Shown: positions 1-15,263 of the stretch, piece by piece | Numbering within the stretch: the first letter of the stretch is position 1 | Layout: each line of letters opens with the position of its first letter | Assembly: GCF_001661345.1 (NCBI RefSeq) | Contig: NW_017962913.1 | Location: 625,428 to 689,427, forward strand | Reading direction: 5' to 3' | DNA length: 64,000 nucleotides | DNA from: Ascoidea rubescens DSM 1968 | Taxonomy: Eukaryota > Ascomycota > Saccharomycetes > Ascoideales > Ascoideaceae | The notes under the pieces: model-generated | Database searches by the model: none | The model's input: only the letters and a program-made list of their open reading frames with translations | Told to the model about the DNA's origin: nothing | Made by a program: the position numbers and the translations under genes

Positions 1-360
1 GATGTGGAAATGGGATTGAATGGAGTGGATTGAAGAAGGGTGTTTAATATAATTTTGATTGAATCGAATTGAATTGAAATTATATTGAAATTGGATTTGA
101 ATTGGATTTGAATTGGATTTGAAGTCGAAATTAAGATTTGGATTTAAGATTTGAAGTTAAATTTTGAAATGTGGTATAAAAGATGAATAAACTGGGGGAA
201 AATTGTTTTTTTGAAAAAAATAGTTAACGAATTAATATAACGAAAATCAACCCAACAACAAGATTATTTGCAATTTGGAATTTACTGAATAAATTGTAAA
301 TAAATAATTATGAAATTTTTAGTTTTTTAGTGGAAAGCAAAAAGATGTGAAGAAGAATCA

Positions 361-397
361 TTTGCTATTATTTGCTATTATTTGCTATTATTTGCTA
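361..397. repeat. TTTGCTATTA tandem repeat
   Basis: A 10-bp unit TTTGCTATTA is repeated almost four times in tandem inside non-coding DNA. No function is evident. Confidence 0.8.
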
Positions 398-934
398 GAA
401 TTATTTGGGATATTATTTTGTGGATCCCTGTAACAATCAACATTTGTTTTAGAAAATGGGCCATAAACATAAAGAATGAGAAGGCAAAGTGGGAATAGGA
501 AAAGATGGGATTTAAGGATAAAAACGAAAGGTGTGAAGAGGATTTAATGATAGAATAGAGGCAAGGAGTCTAAAGGAGTAATTTCATTAAAGGAGTAAGG
601 TAAGAATAGAGTAAGAATAGAATGAAAAGTGGACGTGAGATATAGATGAAATATAAATACGGTAGTCATAGAAAAGGGCGAGTGTTAATTAACGCATGTC
701 TTAATTTATTTTATGACAGGTTAATAAAGGATGGATCGAACAAGCTATGAAATAAAAGAGAAAAAGGGTATAAAAGAAGAAATAGAAGAGGATTGAATGG
801 GGATTGGATGGGGATAAAATGAGGATTGAATGAGGATAAAATAAGAGATTGTGTGAAGAAGGATAATGGAAAAGGTTCCAAAAGGAGGAAGAAATTGATG
901 AGAAGAGGGAAAAAGCACAGAATAGGTAAAAGAG

Positions 935-1015
935 AAAAGCAAAAGCAAAAGCAAAAGCAAAAGCAAAAGCAAAAGCAAAAGAAAAAGCAAAAGAAAAAGA
1001 AAAAGAAAAAGAAAA
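935..1015. repeat. AAAAGC hexamer microsatellite
   Basis: A run of AAAAGC hexamers decays into AAAAAG units. It lies in the purine-rich flank and produces lysine/glutamine or phenylalanine/cysteine pseudo-frames, none of which look like genes. Confidence 0.8.
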
Positions 1016-1370
1016 GGAGTTGGTGAGTGAGAGATTGTGTGAGCATAATGGGTAAAAAACACAAGATCAGTCAAAAACAAAAGAGCAAAGGAGTAGCAGT
1101 AGTAATAGTGATAGAGGAAAGGTAAAACAAGGGAAAACTGGACAAAGGAAAGTGGGTCAGTGAATAAGAGAAAGAAGAATGGGAATAAGTATGTAATAAG
1201 TATATAATAAGTATATAATAAGTATATGGCAAATATATAGTAATCGTATAGTAAGCGTATAGTAAGAGATGTATGATAAAATTCAAGATATTAATGATTT
1301 CATTTTTAAAATTGATTCTAAAATTATTGAATTATGTTAGATTATTATATTAGAATAAATTAGAATGAAT

Positions 1371-1412
1371 TAAAATAAAATAAAATAAAATAAAATAAAA
1401 TAAAATAAAATA
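1371..1412. repeat. (TAAAA)n pentamer repeat
   Basis: About eight tandem copies of TAAAA in non-coding DNA. The same pentamer family recurs at 42167-42260. Confidence 0.85.
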
Positions 1413-2625
1413 ATTTTGAATAACATTAAATGAAACTTAGTCAGGTAATGGAAAATTAGTTTTGGTATTAGACTGAAAAAGAGAAGGATATATAATAAAA
1501 GAACATAAAGTGGTCAAATAGATGAGAGAGAACTACCATATAACAGAAAAAAAGTGAGTAGAAGTGAAAAGACAAAAGCACAACGAATAAAGGACGAAAA
1601 AAAGCAGAGAGGACTATTAAAGGGTAGTAAAATAGAATAAATGAGTACAAAAAGTGAGAAACAAATTGATAAAAGAGTTTAAGATTTATTGAGAGTAAGA
1701 AAGTTTAAGATTTGAGTATGGGAATACGAGTGATAGATGTAAAAATTGTTTGATGTGTTAGATATTATTTTGGGACAGTGGGATAGGATAAGATAGGAAG
1801 GAAGAATAAAAGAAAGAATGAAAGAAAGAATAAAAAAAAGATATAAGGAAAGTAAAAAGCTGGAGGTAAAGGTGATTGCGAGTAAAAGATGGCATGGATA
1901 AGAAATATGAAGATGATTATAAGGTTGGTGAAATATTGGAAATAGAGTTATTTGATATGGCGTATGTAAAAAATAAGTGAATATGAAATGAAATTAAAAA
2001 AAGCGGAAAAAACGAAAAATTTGAGAAACAAGAGAAAGAACAAGAGGATATAACAAGAGTGAATAGCAAGAAAAATAAAGTATTGGAATGAGTATGATGG
2101 ATATGGTAGAGCAAATTACCAGAGTTTGAAGAAATGGAGAAATCACTGATAACGAGGCTAGAAGATCAAAAGTGTAATACGAGCACAAAAGAACAAGACG
2201 AAGATTAGGGATAATCTCAATACGAGGCAAGACCAAGTGGAGCTAGCTCTTTTGGCTCTTTTAGCTCTCCAGCCAGGGCCAACAAGAGTGAGCAAAGGTG
2301 AACAACAGTGCACAAGTTTGAGAAGAGACGATAAGATTTGCGTTTCCACTTCTGAGTCTGTATATACAAGTCTATAAAGACTGTAGATCGAAAATCGTAT
2401 TTCGAGTGGAAGCGTTGGAAAACAAAGCAGCGGTTCTTTTGGAGTGAGGTGTTTTGGGGTGAGGTATTAATGATTCAAGTCAAAATCACTAGTGTTTCAC
2501 CCCAAACCCCGGTTTCTTCGGCAACCCGTTGCCACCCCAGTCCATGCGGGCCGGCTTATCCTGTACCGCCCTGGCGCTGCTCCACTTCCACCTCTCTCGC
2601 CATCCCCGTGGCTCTCACCGCACCA

Positions 2626-2639
2626 CACGTGGTCACGTG
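2626..2639. promoter_or_regulatory. Tandem CACGTG boxes
   Basis: Two perfect CACGTG palindromes are separated by two bases. CACGTG is the core site for Cbf1, Pho4 and related bHLH proteins in yeasts. Confidence 0.6.
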
Positions 2640-2839
2640 CATAGTGCAAACGAGCTGATTGGCTTTGCTGCACTCCAAGTGACACAGCTAGTTGCGCACG
2701 CACCCAGCGGTGCACTGACATCACAGACCAAAATGGATCCCTGTCACATCGCGCCGGGAAATTGCTGTGCCCAGCAAAAGCTGCTTATTCTTGCAGTGCC
2801 AACCATTCCGGCAGCGCCTGCGCGCTGCACAGGAGCCGC

Positions 2840-2868
2840 TGAGTCAGCACACGGAGGCTGCTGAGTCA
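2840..2868. promoter_or_regulatory. Paired TGAGTCA (Gcn4/AP-1-like) sites
   Basis: Two identical TGAGTCA heptamers start at 2840 and 2862, 22 bp apart, or about two helical turns. Each is flanked by CTGAGTCAGC-like sequence. This is the optimal Gcn4/AP-1 half-site pair. Confidence 0.55.
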
Positions 2869-2990
2869 GCGGGCGCAGCAGAAGCAGCAGCGGCGGACAA
2901 GAGAGGAGCCGGTGCTGAGCCGGGAAGCCGTGCCGGAAGCAACGCGCGGAGTAGAAGCAGCGGCATCTGGCGGCCGTGATGGAGAATCGC

Positions 2991-3483
2991 TCTTATCGCC
3001 TATTTATAGAAAGCTGTTCTTACCAACAGAAGCCATCTCATCCAAGCGCTGATTTGCTGTGGTCGTTCTTCTGCTTCTTCTTCTTCTGCTTCTTCTGCTT
3101 CTTCTTCTTCTCTTTCCAGTGTTCTTTCTCTCCTTTTCAGTGCTTTCTCTCTTTGGTGTTGGTTTTTCTCTTACTTGCTCCTGTTGGTTATTACCTCTTT
3201 CAACTGTTTTTCAATCTCAATCAATCCCATTTCACTCTCTTTTTCTTATGAACTTGCCAATTTTGGTTCAATAACACATCTGCAATAATATCACTCTTGT
3301 ATATTAGTTATTATTTCATCTTTATCTTTATCTTCTCTTCTTTCTATTCTATTCTTTTCATCTTCAATTCAATCTTCTCTCCATTCTACTCTTAAATTTC
3401 AACCTATATCAAACCTGTATCAGCCTCAATTTCTTTTTTCTTTTTATTTCTTGTTTGGTTAATTATTCCAATATTCTTATCAA
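2991..3483 (+). promoter_or_regulatory. Pyrimidine-rich leader of P4-ATPase gene
   Basis: The stretch between the GC island and the P4-ATPase start is strongly CT-rich (TTCTTC and CTTTT runs) on the coding strand. It carries a TATTTATA element near its left end. It probably contains the transcription start and 5' untranslated region. The same layout is seen upstream of the RGT1-like gene and ITC1. Confidence 0.5.
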
Positions 3484-6400
3484 ATGCCATCTCCAAATAA
3501 TAATATTAATAACACAAATCAAAACCATTATAATCACCACGATTATAATCGTGGTGATTATAATGATCCAAATTCAAACTCAAATTCAAACAGGAATAAT
3601 CATCTAGACACCTATGATTTTGAAAACTCAATCCATTCATTTGAAAATGACATCTCTAATAACATCATTATCAACAATAACTCCATCAACAACAACAACA
3701 ACAACATCATCATCAAAAAAGACTCTTCAAATGATGAAAACATCAGTCCCTATAACGATTACTCATTCAATAACTCCACTGTTCCTCTAAATACTGATCA
3801 AAATTTATCCTCCTTTATACCCACAATCAACACTTCCTTCAACAATAGCAACCATAACAACCATAACAATCACAACAACCACAACAACCTTCATGCTACA
3901 AATATCAACAGCAATAAAACCTCAGAACTACAAAATATAAGTCAAAGCTCTCTACACTCCCCCATAAATAATCTAACTCTACACTCCCAGTACCAGTCCT
4001 CAAACTCAATTCCTTCCCTGTTTTTACATGTATCAAATACAAACAACATCTCTCCCGAATCAGTCAAAAGAAATCAAACCATAATGAAAAGAAATCGATG
4101 GGGAACTCAAAGAAACAAACATGGCAATCCTAAAAACATTAATCGTAACAAAACCTGGAAAAAATCAATCCATCATAAATCCTCAAATAGATCCTTCAAA
4201 CCAAGAAAATCTTCCTTCAATTATCACGCCTCATCTAGTGACAATAATAACAAGGACAATGATAACAACAAAGAATCAAAAAACACCAATTCTGATGACG
4301 ACCAATCAATGGATAAATCCCACAAAAAAAGATCAATCTTCTTCAACTTGCCTCTTCCCAAAATCTTCTTAAACGAAGAAAATGAACCCATCTTCCAATA
4401 CTCGAGAAACAAAATCAGAACCACAAAATATACACCAATCTCTTTTATCCCCAAAAACATGATCTTCCAATTCAGTAACGTCGCCAACATCTACTTTCTT
4501 ACCATGATTATTCTCAGTTTCTTCTCAATCTTCGGTGTTTCAAGCCCTGAACTAGGTATGGTTCCTTTAATCATCATCTTCTGCATAACCGCCATAAAAG
4601 ACGCAGTCGAAGACTCTCGAAGAACAATCCTAGACCTCGAAGTCAACAACACTCTAACACACATCTTATCTGGCATAGACAACCACAACGTATTAAACGA
4701 TAACATCTCCCTTTGGAGAAGATTCAAAAAATTCAACACAAGAACCCTACGTTCCTTTTTTAAATTTCTTCAAAAACATTTCTCCAAAAAAGCTAAGCGC
4801 CAAAAGAATTCAAAAAATCTCAATTCTGATAATGCCATTGACTCTCCCAGAAACTCCTTTGAAAGTTTCGAAACAAGATTTGAAAACAACTCAGACTTTA
4901 ACTTATCCAAAAGAAACTCCCTAGATTCTCTACAATTCAATAACGACTCAAACAACTCAAACAACTCAAACAACTCAAACAACTCAAACAACTCAAACAA
5001 CTCAAACAACTCAAACAACTCAAACCCAATTAATCCATTCGACACTCTCCCAAATCAATCTCCTCCCTTCTTAAACAACGTTCCCCAGATCCTAAACAAA
5101 AACATTCAATCCCCCGGAAACGCCAGATTCACCAAAGACTTTTGGAAAAGCGTCAAAGTAGGCGACATCATTCGTATCCACAATAACGACGAAATTCCTG
5201 CCGACGTCCTAATCTTATCAACCTCAGACGCTGATGGTGCTTGTTACGTTGAAACTAAAAATCTAGATGGTGAAACAAACCTCAAAGTTCGTCAAGCTTT
5301 AAAGTGCTCAACCTCTTTACGCCATGCATCCGATTTTGAAAAATCAAAATTTTGGATAGAAAGTGAAGGCCCCCATTCAAATCTTTATTCCTACCAGGGT
5401 GTTTGCAAATATCGTAATCCAAATCATCAAGACAAATCAATTGACAATGATTCAAATCAGAATCAAGATCAAGATCAATATCAAAATCAAGACCAAAATC
5501 AGAATCATGTCAAAATTCAAGACCCAAATCATGACTCAATTCACGACCATGACCAAGAAGATATCCTAAATGAACCAATAAATATCAACAACCTACTACT
5601 CAGAGGCTGCATGCTCAGAAACACAAAATGGGCAGTTGGTATAGTCCTCTTTACTGGTGATGACACTAAAATTATGTTAAACGCCGGTGTTACTCCAACA
5701 AAGAAATCAAGAATATCAAGTGAACTAAACTATTCAGTTATCATAAATTTCGGTTTATTATTTATTTTATGTTTCTCTTCAGGTGTCATCAACGGTTTTT
5801 ACTATAATAATACTGGTGTATCAAGAGATTATTTCGAGTTTGGTACAATTGTTAGCACCCCTACTCTAAATGGTATTGTTAGTTTCTTTGTTGCAATGAT
5901 TCTTTATCAGTCTTTGGTCCCTATCTCCCTTTATATTTCCATCGAAATTATAAAAACTGCTCAAGCCTATTTTATCTATTCAGATGTAAATATGTACTAC
6001 GAAAAACTCGATTACCCGTGTACTCCCAAAAGTTGGAACATTTCCGATGACTTGGGTCAAATTGAATACATCTTTAGTGATAAAACTGGAACTTTAACTC
6101 AAAACGTCATGGAATTTAAAAAATGCACTATTAATGGCGTTTCATACGGAAGAGCTTACACAGAAGCTTTGGCTGGTTTAAGAAAAAGACAAGGTATTGA
6201 TACTGATGAAGAAGGCTCCATTGAAAGAGAAGCCATAAAAAAGGATAAAGAAACGATGGTCAAAGAATTACTAAAAATATCCGCAAATCCTCAATTAGAC
6301 CCCAACGATGTTACTTTTGTTTCTGTGGATTTTGTTAAAGATTTACAAGGCGAAAAAAGTGACCTTCAAAAGGAATGTAATGAACATTTTATGCTAGCTT

Positions 6401-8823
6401 TGGCTTTATGTCATTCAGTATTAACAGAACCAGATAAAGAAAACCCAGAAAGATTACTACTAAAAGCACAATCACCCGATGAAAGTGCATTAGTTGGTAC
6501 AGCTAGAGATATGGGTTTTGCATTTATTGATAGAACTAAAAGAGGTGTCATTGTTGAAGTTCAAGGATCCCAAAAAGAATTCCAAATTTTGAATACTTTG
6601 GAGTTTAATTCCACAAGAAAAAGAATGAGTGCCATTATTAAAATACCACCAATTCACCCAGGAGATGAACCTAAAGTGCTTCTCATATGCAAAGGTGCAG
6701 ATTCTATAATATATTCAAGATTAAAAAAAAATACTGGCGAAGAATTACTAGAAAAAACCGCTCTACATTTAGAAGAGTTTGCAACTGAGGGATTAAGAAC
6801 TTTGTGTATTGCTCAAAGAGAACTAACTTGGAGCGAATACCAAGCATGGAATAAAAAACATGAAGTTGCATGTGCCGCCATAGATAAAAGAGAAGAAAAA
6901 ATGGAAGAAGTTGCTGACACAATTGAAAGAGAGTTGACATTGATAGGAGGTACCGCTATTGAAGATAGACTTCAAGATGGGGTACCTGATTCAATCTCGA
7001 TTCTTGCTCAAGCAGGTATAAAATTATGGGTTTTAACAGGTGATAAAGTTGAAACTGCTATAAATATTGGATTTTCTTGTAATCTTCTTAACAATGACAT
7101 GGATTTATTGGTCATCAAAGCAAGTGGAGATGATGCCAAAGAATTATCAGGAAAAAATGATCCAGAAAGTGTTGTTAGAAATTTAATAAATCAATATTTG
7201 AAAGAAAAATTCAATATGCTGGGTTCAAATGAAGAACTTGAATATGCAAAAATTGATCACAATCCTCCAGCAGGAAATTTTGGTGTTATAATAGATGGTG
7301 AAGCACTAAAACTTGCATTGAAAAGTGAACTTAAAATTAAATTTTTGTTGCTTTGCAAACAATGTAAAGCTGTTTTATGTTGTAGAGTTTCTCCAGCCCA
7401 GAAAGCTGCTGTTGTTAAAATGGTGAAAGAAACTTTGGATGTCATGACTTTGGCCATTGGAGATGGATCAAACGATGTGGCAATGATTCAAACAGCAAAT
7501 GTTGGAGTTGGTATAGCTGGTGAAGAAGGACGTCAAGCAGTGATGTCTGCAGATTATGCTGTGGGCCAATTTAGATACATATCAAGATTGATTTTGGTAC
7601 ATGGAAGATGGTCTTATAAGAGATTAGCTGAAATGATTCCCAGTTTCTTTTACAAAAATGTTATTTTTACTTTAGCTCTATTTTGGTATGGTATTTATGT
7701 GAATTTCGATGGTTCTTACTTATTTGAATATACCTATTTGATGTTTTATAATTTAGCTTTTACTTCCTTACCAGTGATTTTTATGGGTATTTTAGACCAA
7801 GATGTCAATGATGTCGTTTCTTTGTTGGTTCCTCAACTATATACGACTGGGATTTTGAGAAGTGAGTGGACTATGAAGAAATTTTGGTGGTACATGTTTG
7901 ATGGGTTGTACCAATCCGTTATATGTTTTTTCTTTCCCTACCTTTTGTTTTATCAAACTGGATTTGTAACTTTTAATGGTTTGTCTCTTCAACATAGATA
8001 TTTGATTGGGATATATGTTACTAGCATTGCTGTTACCGCTTGCAACATATATATAATAATGCATCAACTTAATTGGGATTGGATTTCTGTTCTTTTTATT
8101 GTTCTATCCATTGTTGTTGTCTATGCTTGGACTGGGATCTGGTCATCAAGTTTTATTTCAGGTCCATTTTACAAGAGTGCTGCTCGTGTTTATGGAGCTC
8201 CTTCATTTTGGGCTTGTATGTTTATTGGCACTATTATTTGTTTGCTTCCAAGATTTGTTTATGATTGTGTAAAGAAAATATACTTTCCAAAGGATATTGA
8301 TATTATTCGTGAATGTGTTGCTAGAGGTGATTTTGCTCAATATCCAATTGGTTATGATCCAACGGATCCTAACCGAGTTAAAATAAGCAAATATTCCTCT
8401 CTTCATTTATCTGAAAATCAACCAAACGTCACTGAAGGCTCTCCATGGAGCACTGCAACAAAAAATGGTTCTTTTATTTCAAGACATTTTTCTAAAAAAC
8501 AGAAATCTTATAATTATGGTACTCAAAATGACAATAGAGATTCATTACCTACCTATTCTATTTCAAATAGTGAAGTTACCACTATTAGAACACAAGAAAT
8601 TCCAATGCAAATAATCTCTGCGCAATCTGGAAGATATAATCCTCGTAACACAAGACCAGGGGCAAATGAAGAACATCGTACGAGAGTCTCATTGGATCGC
8701 ACAAGGCTATCCATGATTCAAAGTAATGAACTATCACCAACAGTATCTAGAGCAAGAGCCTCCTTGGAAATACCTGGCGTGAATGTTGCAGAGAACTTAA
8801 TGAAAAGACTTTCAAGACAGTGA
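3484..8823 (+). CDS. DNF1: Dnf1/Dnf2-type phospholipid-flipping P4-ATPase
   Basis: Predicted aminophospholipid flippase of 1,779 residues, acting at the plasma membrane and in endosome-Golgi traffic. The N-terminal 280 residues are Asn/His/Ser-rich and variable. Next come the P4 N-terminal membrane pair, the DGET actuator motif (about residue 593), the phosphorylation motif DKTGTLT (about 866-872), KGAD in the nucleotide domain, GDGSNDVAMI (about 1326), and a C-terminal membrane region ending in a long cytosolic tail. Wording around the catalytic motifs (MEFKKCTINGVSYG, EEGRQAVM) matches S. cerevisiae Dnf1/Dnf2 rather than Drs2 or Neo1. It is longer than Dnf1 (about 1,570) because of low-complexity inserts, including a repeated NNS tract at 4938-5022 and an Asn/Gln-rich insert near 5440-5560. 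It contains two CTG codons (4018, 7219). A perfect 40-nt palindrome spans codons 15-28. It is convergent with ARO1. Confidence 0.96.
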   Translation: MPSPNNNINNTNQNHYNHHDYNRGDYNDPNSNSNSNRNNHLDTYDFENSIHSFENDISNNIIINNNSINNNNNNIIIKKDSSNDENISPYNDYSFNNSTVPLNTDQNLSSFIPTINTSFNNSNHNNHNNHNNHNNLHATNINSNKTSELQNISQSSLHSPINNLTLHSQYQSSNSIPSLFLHVSNTNNISPESVKRNQTIMKRNRWGTQRNKHGNPKNINRNKTWKKSIHHKSSNRSFKPRKSSFNYHASSSDNNNKDNDNNKESKNTNSDDDQSMDKSHKKRSIFFNLPLPKIFLNEENEPIFQYSRNKIRTTKYTPISFIPKNMIFQFSNVANIYFLTMIILSFFSIFGVSSPELGMVPLIIIFCITAIKDAVEDSRRTILDLEVNNTLTHILSGIDNHNVLNDNISLWRRFKKFNTRTLRSFFKFLQKHFSKKAKRQKNSKNLNSDNAIDSPRNSFESFETRFENNSDFNLSKRNSLDSLQFNNDSNNSNNSNNSNNSNNSNNSNNSNNSNPINPFDTLPNQSPPFLNNVPQILNKNIQSPGNARFTKDFWKSVKVGDIIRIHNNDEIPADVLILSTSDADGACYVETKNLDGETNLKVRQALKCSTSLRHASDFEKSKFWIESEGPHSNLYSYQGVCKYRNPNHQDKSIDNDSNQNQDQDQYQNQDQNQNHVKIQDPNHDSIHDHDQEDILNEPININNLLLRGCMLRNTKWAVGIVLFTGDDTKIMLNAGVTPTKKSRISSELNYSVIINFGLLFILCFSSGVINGFYYNNTGVSRDYFEFGTIVSTPTLNGIVSFFVAMILYQSLVPISLYISIEIIKTAQAYFIYSDVNMYYEKLDYPCTPKSWNISDDLGQIEYIFSDKTGTLTQNVMEFKKCTINGVSYGRAYTEALAGLRKRQGIDTDEEGSIEREAIKKDKETMVKELLKISANPQLDPNDVTFVSVDFVKDLQGEKSDLQKECNEHFMLALALCHSVLTEPDKENPERLLLKAQSPDESALVGTARDMGFAFIDRTKRGVIVEVQGSQKEFQILNTLEFNSTRKRMSAIIKIPPIHPGDEPKVLLICKGADSIIYSRLKKNTGEELLEKTALHLEEFATEGLRTLCIAQRELTWSEYQAWNKKHEVACAAIDKREEKMEEVADTIERELTLIGGTAIEDRLQDGVPDSISILAQAGIKLWVLTGDKVETAINIGFSCNLLNNDMDLLVIKASGDDAKELSGKNDPESVVRNLINQYLKEKFNMLGSNEELEYAKIDHNPPAGNFGVIIDGEALKLALKSELKIKFLLLCKQCKAVLCCRVSPAQKAAVVKMVKETLDVMTLAIGDGSNDVAMIQTANVGVGIAGEEGRQAVMSADYAVGQFRYISRLILVHGRWSYKRLAEMIPSFFYKNVIFTLALFWYGIYVNFDGSYLFEYTYLMFYNLAFTSLPVIFMGILDQDVNDVVSLLVPQLYTTGILRSEWTMKKFWWYMFDGLYQSVICFFFPYLLFYQTGFVTFNGLSLQHRYLIGIYVTSIAVTACNIYIIMHQLNWDWISVLFIVLSIVVVYAWTGIWSSSFISGPFYKSAARVYGAPSFWACMFIGTIICLLPRFVYDCVKKIYFPKDIDIIRECVARGDFAQYPIGYDPTDPNRVKISKYSSLHLSENQPNVTEGSPWSTATKNGSFISRHFSKKQKSYNYGTQNDNRDSLPTYSISNSEVTTIRTQEIPMQIISAQSGRYNPRNTRPGANEEHRTRVSLDRTRLSMIQSNELSPTVSRARASLEIPGVNVAENLMKRLSRQ
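3526..3565. repeat. Perfect 40-nt palindrome in coding start
   Basis: The sequence from 3526 (CATTATAATC...) to 3565 (...GATTATAATG) equals its own reverse complement at all 40 positions. It starts 42 nt after the A of the P4-ATPase start codon and is translated as part of its Asn/His/Asp/Tyr-rich N-terminus. In RNA it could fold into a stem of about 18 bp with a minimal loop. Confidence 0.95.
4938..5022 (+). repeat. AACAACTCA nonamer repeat in P4-ATPase
   Basis: Tandem nine-base units encode a repeated Asn-Asn-Ser tract in a cytosolic loop just upstream of the actuator domain. Such a tract is expected to vary in length between strains. Confidence 0.9.
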
Positions 8824-9053
8824 AATCAATTATTGTATTATTATTTTTTAGTTAAATTTTTTTGTTTTCTACTCCTATATTTTTTTCGTGATTTTCCTGA
8901 ATATTTTTGAAAATTTTTTGTTCTTACTGATAACATCATCCCTTTTCATTTTTTCTTGGGTATCTTATTAGGCTTTTAAATCAATATAAAATTGTATCAC
9001 TAGTTTCAAATCACTATAAAAATAATACACAAGTAAACATAAAAAGATTGTTT

Positions 9054-14019
<4,966 letters not shown>

Positions 14020-15114
14020 ATGTCTGCTCTCGAGAGGATCCATAGAACTCTTACGTTTGCTGATGCTCCGAGCATAGTAAGAGCTCACCAGAAGGACTCT
14101 TTCTACGAGAACAATCTAATCCAGCTATTGCAAGATGCACTAAAAATAGTCAAAAACCAGAGGTTTATCCATTTATACTCAAACGAAATTGTCATTTTTG
14201 GCAAGTTTCTATATCTAAGCTTGACAACCTTAGTTGGCTCTAGAACTCTAGGTGAAGAGTATGTTGATTTAATCTACGTCACAAGAAAGGGCAAGAAGTT
14301 ACCTAGACTCTTCAGAAGATTGTCGTTTATACTATCTTATGCCATTCTTCCTTATTTGTTAAAACACATTGCCAAAACTTTGGCCAAAAGAAATGATCCA
14401 CCTAATTATGATGTCAGTAATGAAAAAGAAAGTGCAAATTATCTTATTAAAAATTGCAAATCTTTATCTTCATTCAAAATATTTTTCAAATTGTTATCAT
14501 CAAAAATATCATACCAAAATTTGTTAAGTTTTATAATGGATTCCCACTTGGGTTTCTTTTACATCTTTGGTTCCTATTACCAGTTATCAAAAAGAGTTTT
14601 TGGCTTGAGGTATGCTCTCGGCCACAAAAAGCCAATTTCCTCAAACAATGGAAGTTACGAAATATTGGGAGGTTTAATTTTCATCCAGTCATTTTTCAAA
14701 TCTCTTAATAATATCCTTGAATTTTTCTCTGATTACTTCAAGATCCTATCTATAAAAAACGTTCAGATTACAAAGTCAAATCAAAACCAAAGCCAAAACT
14801 CGGGTTCTGCCCACAGTAACGGTTCAGAATACAATCACAGTGATAATATAATTTATAACTTGAACAGTGCGAATGATCTATATGATTCCCTAAAGTCAGA
14901 TCATGACATAGATTTATCAAATCCAAATGTTTTGCCATACATACCTACAGACTCCAGGCTGTGCATGTTATGTCTATCACCAATGATCAATCCTTCTTCT
15001 GCTCCTTGTGGCCATTTATTTTGTTGGACTTGTATTTTGGATTGGTCAAAAGAACAAAATAACTGTCCTTTGTGTAGAACTCCTATTGAAAGCAAACTCA
15101 TTCCTTTAAGATAG
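14020..15114 (+). CDS. PEX10: Peroxisomal RING E3 ligase Pex10
   Basis: Predicted 364-residue peroxisomal membrane protein. It is a RING subunit of the Pex2-Pex10-Pex12 ubiquitin ligase that ubiquitinates the import receptor Pex5 for recycling. The N-terminal half carries the signature TLGEEYVDL and hydrophobic segments typical of the Pex2/Pex10/Pex12 membrane domain. The last 50 residues form a C3HC4 RING (CMLC, then CGHLFCWTC, then CPLC) that ends close to the C-terminus, as in other Pex10 proteins. The length fits the family (337 in S. cerevisiae). A Ser/Asn-rich linker precedes the RING. One CTG codon (14959) lies just before the first RING cysteine, where Pex10 proteins often carry Lys or Arg. 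The gene is convergent with HEL2, with a 149-bp gap. Confidence 0.95.
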   Translation: MSALERIHRTLTFADAPSIVRAHQKDSFYENNLIQLLQDALKIVKNQRFIHLYSNEIVIFGKFLYLSLTTLVGSRTLGEEYVDLIYVTRKGKKLPRLFRRLSFILSYAILPYLLKHIAKTLAKRNDPPNYDVSNEKESANYLIKNCKSLSSFKIFFKLLSSKISYQNLLSFIMDSHLGFFYIFGSYYQLSKRVFGLRYALGHKKPISSNNGSYEILGGLIFIQSFFKSLNNILEFFSDYFKILSIKNVQITKSNQNQSQNSGSAHSNGSEYNHSDNIIYNLNSANDLYDSLKSDHDIDLSNPNVLPYIPTDSRLCMLCLSPMINPSSAPCGHLFCWTCILDWSKEQNNCPLCRTPIESKLIPLR

Positions 15115-15263
15115 TTTTCCAAACTTTTTGCTTTATATTTATTTTCGCTCATTTAGGTTTATTTTTAGCTTTAATTTTTTTTGATTTTTGATTTTCAATT
15201 GGAAGAATAAAAATACAATTATTTATTATAAAATGCAATTTTTAATCTATGTACTGCTTAGCA

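Larger units (their letters stand above)
1..2430. other. Gene-free purine-rich flank
   Basis: No convincing gene lies here on either strand. Open frames are short and made of simple repeats. The + strand is strongly A+G-rich with few C residues, especially 450-2200. Several microsatellites are embedded (361-397, 935-1015, 1192-1240, 1371-1412). Read on the - strand the block is CT-rich, like the leaders in front of other genes in this window. It may therefore be a long 5' leader of a - strand gene beyond the left edge; that part is inference. Confidence 0.5.
2430..2990. promoter_or_regulatory. GC-rich promoter island
   Basis: This block is much richer in G+C than the coding DNA on its right or the purine-rich flank on its left. 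It holds two adjacent CACGTG boxes (2626-2631, 2634-2639), a CCAAT box in reverse orientation (near 2659) and two TGAGTCA sites (2840-2846, 2862-2868). TATA-like stretches flank it (near 2358 and near 3000). It most likely is the promoter core of the P4-ATPase gene and possibly of a divergent gene left of the window. The motifs are visible; factor binding is inferred from consensus sites (Cbf1/bHLH, HAP complex, Gcn4). Confidence 0.6.

Noticed and set aside
711-1080. Overlapping frames coding Phe/Leu/Cys runs on the - strand
   Set aside because: They are read from AAAAGC and AAAAG microsatellites in purine-rich DNA. No start context or protein-like composition.
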